DNA of 6,525 nt from Bacteroidales bacterium. Lineage in GTDB: Bacteria > Bacteroidota > Bacteroidia > Bacteroidales > JAAUTT01. Where the stretch lies: assembly GCA_012031335.1 (NCBI GenBank), contig JAAUTT010000261.1, forward strand, positions 1-6,525, written 5' to 3'. Position numbers and translations under genes: made by a program. Below, one piece after another: positions 1 to 5,723 of the stretch (the first letter of the stretch is position 1; each line of letters opens with the position of its first letter). The notes beneath the pieces are model-generated. The model searched no databases and was not told the origin of the DNA. It saw only the letters and a list, made by a program, of their open reading frames with translations.

Positions 1-629
1 TAAAAAGAAAAATCGTTTAATGTTTTTCGGGTAACTTGAAACAGGGTTTCAATTACACATTTGCTAATCTTTCCGAGTTAAAATCGGTTTTATTACTCCT
101 TGCACTGGTGAGTCTTGCAGGTATGCCTTATATTGTGCTGATGCCTGTTTTCGCCAAAGATATTTTAAACCGGGGGCCCGCGACCTATGGCTTTTTAATG
201 GGATCAACAGGAGTTGGAGCGGTGATCGGGGCCTTGTACCTGGCCTCGCGCAACAGCACCAAAGGTTTGGAAAAACTGATCCCCGCATGTGCAGCTTTTT
301 TTGGGGCAGGACTGGTCGTTTTTTCGCTTTCGCGCTGTTATATAATATCCATGATCGTTCTGGTGGCGACCGGATTAGGGATGATGCTCCAGTTAGCATC
401 GAGCAATATGCTCATACAGAGTATTGTCGACGAGAATAAGCGTGGAAGGGTAATGGGATTTTATGCCATGGCATTTATGGGAACAGCACCGTTCGGGAGT
501 ATAATATCGGGTGCATCTGCAAAATGGATCGGTGCACCCAATACAATATTGGCAGGTGGGTTAGTCTGTATTATCGGAGCTTTGGTATATTGGGCCAGGT
601 TGCCCGAAATTACAAAAAACATAAAATAA
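1..629 (+). CDS. MFS exporter, C-terminal half (5' end outside window, frame broken near position 20-31)
   Basis: C-terminal half of a major facilitator superfamily permease of the MFS_3 / enterobactin-exporter (EntS-like) group, which uses proton-motive force to export small molecules across the inner membrane. Counting from the TTG at 36 (197 residues), six hydrophobic segments at about 17-40, 51-70, 81-99, 101-130, 138-160 and 169-187 match TM7-TM12. The loop DENKRGRVMGFYAMAFMG (132-149) before TM11 and the GMPYIVLMPVFA stretch (29-40) are typical of the group. The TTG is probably not a real start: it lies where the central loop should be, and this frame has TAA at 18-20. The preceding residues read in a different frame (KKKNRLMFFG in frame 2, open to the edge; KEKSFNVF in frame 1), so a shift near the T5 at 23-27 or G3 at 29-31 has probably cut the gene. 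The substrate cannot be told. It converges on the phnD-like gene. Confidence 0.85.
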
Positions 630-685
630 AGTCTCGCTGAAAAGTAAATGCCGATATGGTCTCCCGAGTGAATGGTAACCGATGG

Positions 686-1638
686 CTATTTTATCTCCAG
701 ATCTTTCAATTTGCTGACCATTGTGGCAAATGGCTCATAAACTTCTTCCCTCACCGGCACAAAGGATAACGAATCCAAAGGCAGATTACCGGCATAATGT
801 TTTTCCCTTTGCACTTTAACTGCCCGCCATGCTGCCGAATCCTTTTTCATATCCATGTAAGCATTAATAACATTCTGGCGAAACTCCGGGCTTATATCAT
901 TACGGATGCAATACGCCGAAGGTGGAATAGCCTCCGAAACCCAGATGTAGTTGAAATCGTTAGGCGAAGCTTTGGGGTTAAGCTTGTGAATGGCTTCAAC
1001 AATTGTTGTCTGAACGCAAGCTACATCCACTTTACCGGCATAAAGGGTAAGAACTCCGGCTATTTGGTTGCTGGCAAAAATAACTTTTTTAAAATCCTTA
1101 TCCGGATTGATTCCCTGGCTCAAAAAATAATTATGAGGAATTATATGTCCCGAAGTTGATGCCGGGTCGACAAAAGCCAGGGTTAGAGTTGAAATTCTTT
1201 TTTTGATATCTTCCAGGTTAGTAAGACCTGAACTCTTTCGGGTAAGAATACACGATTTGTATAAACCTGATGAGGTGCCGTCGGGATTGCCAAGAAAAAT
1301 AATGGCACTTACATTGGCCTTTTTACGGGCGATAAGGTATGGGAACGGCGACATTGTCCCAAAATGGATCTTTTTTGCTCTGAGCGCTTCAATTATCGGT
1401 GCATATCCGTTCACACGATAGTATTTAACAGGCACACCGAGTTTTCGCTCCAGGTACAACCTAATGGGTTCCCTCTGCCTGAAAACCTCCTGGATATCTT
1501 CTTCGGAAGTGGATACACCAATTTTAAACACGCGGGGATAACCGTTGCTGTCCAGATCGCCAGTGTGATTTTGCAACCGGCAAATAATATCATTACAATT
1601 ATTACTGCAAGGAAAGGAAATTTGATTGAGGTCTTCAT
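686..1638 (-). CDS. PhnD-family phosphonate/phosphite-type substrate-binding lipoprotein, frameshifted near the N-terminus
   Basis: Periplasmic solute-binding lipoprotein of the PhnD family (phosphate/phosphite/phosphonate ABC transporter binding component). Read from the ATG at 1638 it begins with a lipoprotein signal, MKTSIKFPFLAVIIVMILFAGC, ending in LFAG-Cys22. The frame then runs into unrelated sequence. The body continues in another frame from about 1570. One extra base in the T4 at 1569-1572 (A-run on the coding strand) joins the two as GCKNHTGDLDSNGYPRVFKIG, giving 317 residues, a normal length. Family features in rebuilt numbering: FKIGVSTSE near 38-46, FGTMSPFPYLIA at 93-104, FVDPASTSGH at 156-165 (the family's ligand-pocket signature), GKVDVACV at 202-209 and SEAIPPSAYCIRNDI at 235-249. 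No permease or ATPase gene adjoins it, so it is either an orphan binding protein or serves a transporter elsewhere. Ligand unknown; some family members bind other anions or act in sensing. A GTG at 1641 is an alternative start. Confidence 0.9.
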
Positions 1639-1654
1639 CACTACTTTTTTAATT

Positions 1655-1662
1655 CAAACTTA
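1655..1662 (-). promoter_or_regulatory. Candidate Bacteroidota -7 promoter box for the phnD-like gene
   Basis: The - strand reads TAAGTTTG here, an exact match to the TAnnTTTG consensus of the Bacteroidota primary sigma factor. It lies 16 bases upstream of the ATG at 1638, which implies a leader of roughly 10 bases. No clear TTG-type -33 element is seen at the expected distance, so the call rests on one short motif. Confidence 0.35.
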
Positions 1663-1757
1663 TTGCCCAATTGTTAGGAAATAGTAATGGCATTATTACA
1701 AATTTATGATTTATAAAAAGTTCATATTAACTTCAATTCGTAATCATATTGGGTTAT

Positions 1758-1765
1758 TAGCTTTG
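1758..1765 (+). promoter_or_regulatory. Candidate Bacteroidota -7 promoter box for the P-loop kinase
   Basis: TAGCTTTG matches TAnnTTTG and sits 15 bases before the ATG at 1781. If it is used, transcription would begin near 1771, which rules out the upstream ATG at 1706 as the start and favours 1781. The geometry mirrors the box for the divergent phnD-like gene. A convincing -33 element is not visible. Confidence 0.33.
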
Positions 1766-1780
1766 AATTTTAAAATCAAA

Positions 1781-2620
1781 ATGCCAGCTCAAAAAGAAAT
1801 TGAAAAAATTGCCGGTTTGATAAACAAAGCAATAAGGGGTAAAAAGTCGCCTTTACTGGTGGCTATTTGCGGAGGAACATCAACAGGGAAAAGCACTATG
1901 GTGTCGCTGCCTTTAGCCGAAAAGCTAGGGAAGGAAAAATGCACCCTCATTGAACTCGATAATTTTCAGAAAGGAAGGGATTCAAAGCAGATGTACAGCG
2001 CCCCCTTTTGGTACGATAACCCAGATTATTTTGAAGTAAACGAATGCGCCAAAGCGATAGGCAAGCTCAGCGAAAATGGGAAAACTGAGTTTCCGGTATA
2101 CGACTACAAGGCAGGGAGACAAACCGGGAGCAAACTTATGGAAGCCCGCAAAGTAATTATTTACGAAGGCCTTTTTGCAGGACACGGGATGCTGGGAGAA
2201 ATGGCCGATATGGTAATTTATGTCGAAAGTTTTACCTATGCCCGCCTGTTGCGCCGCATGTACCGTAATATGAATGAACGCTATAAAGCAGATCCGTTGG
2301 CTGCTTTCAAGAACTTTTTCACGACCCTGCATGCACATAACCACCTGATATCGCCGCAAAAGCTGAATGCAAGCTATATTGTGCACACCAGTTATAATTT
2401 CGACCAAACTATCCAAAGGTTCCACCTTCAAAAAAGTGAAACAGGATATCCTGAGTTCGAATTTAACTACCGCCTGAACAGCAATACATCAATAGGTATT
2501 TACGAAAGGAGCGGCACACCTCATTTTGCCATATCGCACCAAAACAATGTCTATCTCGATTTTGGCATAAACGATGAGCTGGCCGAAAAAACCAGGTTTA
2601 TCGATTTTGGAAGTTGCTGA
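1781..2620 (+). CDS. Uridine kinase / phosphoribulokinase-family P-loop kinase
   Basis: Cytoplasmic kinase of the uridine kinase/phosphoribulokinase family, which transfers the ATP gamma-phosphate to a nucleoside or sugar-phosphate hydroxyl. In the 279-residue form: Walker A GGTSTGKST at 31-39, a LDNF motif at 59-62 where uridine kinases have the DSYY/DDFY element, DNPDYF at 79-84 (compare the usual DHPDAF), PVYDY at 105-109, IIYEGLFA at 126-133 (the family's EGI/EGL element) and the arginine-rich lid RLLRRMYR at 155-162. The usual family core is about 200-210 residues. Here about 65 further residues follow (from about 215) that I do not recognise; they look beta-rich. The same frame is open from an ATG at 1706, which would add 25 residues of low-complexity AT-rich translation. 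I prefer 1781 because of the candidate -7 box between the two and because the helix EIEKIAGLINKAI leads directly into the kinase core. Substrate specificity cannot be assigned, so the gene is not named udk. It is divergent from the phnD-like gene and convergent with the AlbA_2 gene. Confidence 0.83.
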   Translation: MPAQKEIEKIAGLINKAIRGKKSPLLVAICGGTSTGKSTMVSLPLAEKLGKEKCTLIELDNFQKGRDSKQMYSAPFWYDNPDYFEVNECAKAIGKLSENGKTEFPVYDYKAGRQTGSKLMEARKVIIYEGLFAGHGMLGEMADMVIYVESFTYARLLRRMYRNMNERYKADPLAAFKNFFTTLHAHNHLISPQKLNASYIVHTSYNFDQTIQRFHLQKSETGYPEFEFNYRLNSNTSIGIYERSGTPHFAISHQNNVYLDFGINDELAEKTRFIDFGSC

Positions 2621-2637
2621 TGGGTTAAAAAATACTT

Positions 2638-3261
2638 TTAAGACCTTAAGGGCCGGGGAATAATAGCTTTGAACAGCTCACCCGTTTCGTCGTTTATCAA
2701 TTCTATATCGGATTGTTCAGCAAGCGCCCTTTTTATTCCCGAACCTAATCCACTAAATGGCAGTGTTTGAATACTGAAAGCGACTATTTGATTGTTACGG
2801 ATAACAGGATTTCCAAACTTTATATCTTCCACTGTCAAGCTGTTGGGCAACTTACCCGGACTGATAATTTCAATTCTGTTATCGAAAATAAACAGCCTGA
2901 TAGGGGCATTTTTAAAATAATCGCGATGGACCAATGCATTTTGAACCAATTCTTCCAAGGCAATGGCTGAGACTTCGAGTTTGCCCTGAGAATTAAAACT
3001 TTTACCTGATTGAATGAAATTGAGATTTGATTTCAAAAAGTCCATTCCCTTTTCAAAAAGCTCTGGTATAGTTCCTTCCAGATCTCTTGGTTTGTTCCGG
3101 TATTGCCCTCCTTCTATTAAATTGCCATAATAATTCACAGCTTTTATTGTAAATGCAGGCTTAATCGATTGGGGGTTTTTCCCAAAAAAAAGCAAACCGG
3201 CAAGCGTTAATTGGTCATTTCTCAACACCCTCTTTACACGCAGCGCCTGTTCAAAAGTCAA
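2638..3261 (-). CDS. AlbA_2/RecG-C-like ATP-binding regulator, C-terminal part of a split gene
   Basis: C-terminal part of the protein whose N-terminus lies at 3416-3808. It carries the HATPase_c_4 domain, named for the C-terminus of RecG-like putative helicases and found in the 'ATP-binding / transcriptional regulator' group. In rebuilt 390-residue numbering: LAGLLFFGKNP at 203-213 (a hallmark of the group), EELVQNALVHRDY at 286-298 (GHKL-type N-box, the ATP/Mg site), ISPGKLP at about 316-322 and GLGSGIKRA at 354-362 (glycine-rich ATP-lid region). The nominal start at 3261 is a TTG (the Leu of GLTFEQALRVK), not a true start. Adding one base to the T4 at 3265-3268 restores EEKGLTFEQALRVK with the preceding frame. 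The gene ends 17 bases from the convergent kinase. Likely role is ATP-dependent transcriptional regulation or nucleic-acid binding; the exact function is unknown. Confidence 0.85.
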   Translation of the reverse strand: MTFEQALRVKRVLRNDQLTLAGLLFFGKNPQSIKPAFTIKAVNYYGNLIEGGQYRNKPRDLEGTIPELFEKGMDFLKSNLNFIQSGKSFNSQGKLEVSAIALEELVQNALVHRDYFKNAPIRLFIFDNRIEIISPGKLPNSLTVEDIKFGNPVIRNNQIVAFSIQTLPFSGLGSGIKRALAEQSDIELINDETGELFKAIIPRPLRS

Positions 3262-3808
3262 TCCTTTTCTTCTATGGGTCTTCCAAATTCCTTTTTAAAA
3301 TAATCGGAAAATTTCGAAGCATCAATATCGTTAATGGAAGTTCCATAAACTTCCATTTCGTCGGCCAATAAATTACCGCTATGCTGGAATAACCTCATAA
3401 TTTCAGCATGGTCGGTTAGTAATCTTTTATTTGAACCCTGTTTACATAAATTTCTCCCTGGGCAGTTTTGTAAGGCTTGTTTATTCCTTCTTTCACATGG
3501 ACAATTAAAATGTTTTTTGAGCCCTGGCTTTCAATAATTTTTACGACTTCAGTCAAAATATAAACAGGAGGTTTAAGATTATCCGCCACTTCAGCTAATT
3601 TCCGATCAGCGTATTCAATTTGCTCTTTTGTAAGGCCGGTTACTTCTCCCACCTTATCTTTCACACCTAATAATATTATTCCGCCCAAAGAATTAGACAT
3701 TGCAACAATTTCTCTGCTCATACTTTCCGGGTTGGGCAATATTTCTTTAAACTGAACCTTGCTTGTTTCTCCGGCATGAATAATCTCTAATAGCTCTAAT
3801 GCTTTCAT
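3262..3808 (-). CDS. AlbA_2 (Schlafen-type) domain regulator, N-terminal part of the same split gene
   Basis: N-terminal AlbA_2 domain (formerly AAA_4; related to the Schlafen fold) starting at the ATG at 3808. Visible elements: GETSKVQFKEILP at 13-25, REIVAMSNSLGGIILLGVKD at 32-51 (the family's N-S-x-G-G-x-hydrophobic-G-V signature) and GINKPYKTAQGEIYV at 108-122. The first frame stops at 3416 after 130 residues. Adding one base to the T3 at 3441-3443 restores the expected YVKQGSNKRLLTDHAEIMRLFQHS, and that second frame stays open to about 3265, carrying the linker LLADEMEVYGTS and KFSDYFKKEFGRPIEEK. It then needs one more base at 3265-3268 to join the C-terminal part. The rebuilt protein is 390 residues, a normal length. 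Proteins of this type often occur in accessory or mobile regions, but nothing else here marks a mobile element. Confidence 0.83.
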
Positions 3809-3939
3809 TTTGCTTGCAGTTCAAAATTTCAATGGTGTTCAATGGGAAACTTCATTCGATATCTTCGGCAATCTTATTGAATTCCAAAAATACAAATATT
3901 TTAGAACCGCTCAGTATAATGCTTTTATCATTCAAGCCA
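3809..3939. other. Non-coding gap between ddl and the AlbA_2 gene
   Basis: This 131-base AT-rich stretch lies between the ddl stop and the AlbA_2 ATG. I see no coding frame supported by similarity, no GC-rich hairpin with a T-tract and no repeat of note. It contains the candidate promoter box at 3885-3892. Confidence 0.5.
3885..3892 (-). promoter_or_regulatory. Candidate -7 promoter box for the AlbA_2 gene
   Basis: The - strand reads TATTTTTG, matching TAnnTTTG, 76 bases before the ATG at 3808, which would give a leader of about 70 bases. The run is AT-rich, so a chance match is quite possible, and no clear -33 element is seen. Confidence 0.25.
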
Positions 3940-4499
3940 TTACAAACTTGTCTTAAGCTGTTGTTCCTCCTCAAAACGCTCCATGGCAAGTTCTATCAGC
4001 TCGGTTATAAGCTGCTTGTAATCTTTCCCTGAAGCTTCCCACAACATCGGGTACATGCTTACCGATGTAAACCCGGGAATGGTATTTATTTCGTTCACCA
4101 ACAGTTCCCCATTGGACTTTAGAAAGAAGTCGACCCGTGCCATTCCTTCGCAACATAGTACTTTAAACGTTTCTATGGCCATATCCCGGACTTCGCGCTG
4201 TTTTTCGGGAGTAAGCATTGCAGGGATTTCCAATAATGCCCCATGCTCGTCGATATATTTGGCATCATAGGAATAGAATGCAGCACGTTCCTTGTTGCAG
4301 ATTATCTCTCCGGGAACAGATGAAATTGGGTTTTCGTTTCCAAGGACTGCTACTTCAATTTCGCGGCCATCGATAAACTCCTCAATAATGATTTTTCTGT
4401 CGAATTGAAAAGCATTGTGAATGGCTTGGGTAAAATCTCCTTCATCCCTCACTTTACTTATACCTACTGATGAACCAAGGTTGGCAGGTTTCACAAAAA
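3940..4499 (-). CDS. ddl: D-alanine--D-alanine ligase, C-terminal half of a frameshifted gene
   Basis: ATP-grasp catalytic half of Ddl, which joins two D-alanines for the peptidoglycan stem peptide. In rebuilt 367-residue numbering: KPANLGSSVGIS at 185-196 (ATP-binding and catalytic serine loop), IIEEFIDGREIEVAVLGN at 219-236, YSYDAKY at about 257-263, ARVDFFL at 302-308 and LVNEINTIPGFTSVSMYP at 315-332, whose Asp, Glu and Asn residues bind the two Mg ions. The Lys-Tyr pair at 262-263 corresponds to K215-Y216 of E. coli DdlB. The tyrosine is expected for D-Ala-D-Ala rather than D-Ala-D-lactate synthesis, so this is a housekeeping ligase and not a VanA-type resistance enzyme. An ATG at 4521 lies in this frame but only inside the N-terminal half's coding region. 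The true reading enters at the A5 run 4495-4499. Confidence 0.96.
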
Positions 4500-5041
4500 G
4501 GAACTCCGAGGACATCAACAACTTCGTCGAAAGTTATTTTATCCTTCTGGTACGAATTATATGAAAGAAAATTGGCTGTAGGAATGCCTGCTTCATGAAA
4601 TAATTTTTTCATTATCACCTTGTCCATACCAAGTGCAGAACCAAGAATGCCTGCACCAACATAAGGCAAACCTGCAAGTTTCAAGAATCCCTGTACCGAC
4701 CCATCTTCGCCATAAGGGCCATGAAGGACTGGAAAAACAACATCGATCTTTTCAAAATTTTCGTGTTCAAGCGGTTTAATAGGGTTGCTTTTCTGCCCAG
4801 GGATAAGTGAAAGTTCTTTGCATTGGCTTTTATCTTGCGTTAATTGCAATTTACCCTCAGCTTTCAAAAGAAAAATGTGTTCATTTAACTTCCAGTTTCC
4901 CTCCTTGTCGATACTTATCAAAACAGGCTCGAACTTCTCCTTGTCAATAGCATTGTAAACATTTAAAGCCGATTGAAGCGATACCTCATGTTCGGCCGAC
5001 TTACCACCATATAATATTGCGACCCTTTTTTGTTGCTTCAT
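4495..5041 (-). CDS. ddl: D-alanine--D-alanine ligase, N-terminal half of the same frameshifted gene
   Basis: Starts at the ATG at 5041, seven bases after the stop of the upstream methyltransferase gene. It shows RVAILYGGKSAEHEVSL at 6-22 (the Dala_Dala_lig_N signature; Glu17 matches catalytic Glu15 of E. coli DdlB), VVFPVLHGPYGEDGSVQGFL at 101-120 and LPYVGAGILGSALGMDK at 125-141. The frame is good to LGVP (178-181). It then runs out into CETCQPWFISRYK and stops at 4454, while the expected FVKPANLGSSVG continues in another frame. A net +2 bases at the coding-strand T5 (4495-4499), or -1, rejoins them; +2 gives LGVP-x-FVKPANLG, with the usual spacing and a total of 367 residues. Being essential in almost all walled bacteria, this gene is unlikely to be truly broken unless a second copy exists. 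It is the last gene of the phnM operon in view. Confidence 0.95.
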
Positions 5042-5048
5042 AATACAA

Positions 5049-5713
5049 TTAATTTACAACCGCTATAGCCATTCCATCGTGACCTTTTATACCAACTTGC
5101 TGCATGATTATAGCTGTAACACGCGAATCAGTGCTTAACATTTTATTGAACCGTTGAACCCCTTTTACCTTTTCGTCGGCAGTGTTTTCATTCAGAACTT
5201 CTCCTTCCCGTATTACATTGTCGCAAATAATTATGCTCCCCATGCGCGAAAGCTTAACTGCAAAGTCAAAATATTCGGTGTAAGGAGGTTTATCGGCATC
5301 GATAAAAATGAGGTCGAACGGATCCTCTTTCCTGGCGATCATATCTTCCAAAATATCAATGGCTTTGCCTGTTCTGATTTCAACCTTGTCCGAAAGTCCG
5401 GCGATTTTTATGTTTTCTATGGCAACCATTGCATGGTGTGGATCTATCTCTAAACTAACAAGCCTGCCACCTTCCGGCAATGTTCTGGCCAGCCAAATGG
5501 AGCTATAGCCACCCAAAGTGCCAACTTCGAGAATCCGTCGGGCATTGCAGATACGGGCAAACACCTGGAGCAATTTTCCTTGTCCCGCCGATATACTTAT
5601 TTGAGGTATTTCATTCCTGTCCAGAGATTCGATTGTTCTGGTCAAAGCTTTGTCTTCCGAAGCCAGCAGTGCATTTATGTACTGGTCGATTCTGACAAAA
5701 AGTTGTTTTCCAT
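5049..5713 (-). CDS. Class I SAM-dependent O-methyltransferase (COMT/CCoAOMT-like, family 3), start displaced by a frameshift
   Basis: Soluble S-adenosylmethionine-dependent methyltransferase of the O-methyltransferase family 3 type (catechol/caffeoyl-CoA OMT-like). In rebuilt 221-residue numbering: ILEVGTLGGYSSIWLA at 61-76 (motif I, SAM binding), SLEIDP at 87-92 (acidic residue for the SAM ribose), FIDADKPPYTEYF at 137-149 (metal-binding Asp region) and CDNV at 164-167 (second metal ligand). The body is open from a TTG at 5645, but homologous sequence continues upstream as LFVRIDQYINALLASEDKAL without an ATG before a stop. Adding one base to the T4 at 5706-5709 connects the ATG at 5713 to it as MEKQLFVRIDQYINALLASE, giving the usual family length. 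That ATG follows the phnM stop by 10 bases, supporting co-transcription. The natural substrate is unknown. Confidence 0.9.
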
Positions 5714-5723
5714 ATTCTTATCT

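Noticed and set aside
630..685. Terminator between the convergent MFS and phnD-like genes, including the palindrome GGTAACC
   Set aside because: No stem of useful length with a T-tract could be found; the 7-base palindrome alone has no meaning.
1706..1780. N-terminal extension of the kinase from the ATG at 1706
   Set aside because: The extra 25 residues are low-complexity translation of AT-rich DNA, and a candidate -7 promoter box lies inside them; kept only as an alternative start.
2625..2641. Inverted repeat TTAAAA-AATAC-TTTTAA between the convergent genes, as a bidirectional terminator
   Set aside because: The six-base stem is purely A/T and overlaps the AlbA_2 stop codon; it is too weak to call a terminator.
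2601..2663. Possible alternative C-terminus of the kinase in another frame (17 codons ending at 2663)
   Set aside because: It would overlap the convergent AlbA_2 gene's genuine C-terminus, needs a shift of the opposite sign to the single-base losses elsewhere, and has no recognisable motif to support it.
3887..3902. Inverted repeat AAAATA-CAAA-TATTTT upstream of the AlbA_2 gene
   Set aside because: Short and only A/T; expected by chance in an AT-rich gap, and neither a terminator nor a clear operator.
3799..4270. Open frames on the + strand opposite ddl and the AlbA_2 start
   Set aside because: They lie antisense to strongly supported genes and show no family motifs; they are by-products of the coding sequence on the other strand.
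3940..5041. Van-type (D-Ala-D-Lac) resistance ligase
   Set aside because: The Lys-Tyr pair of D-Ala-adding ligases is present, and no vanH- or vanX-like genes adjoin it.
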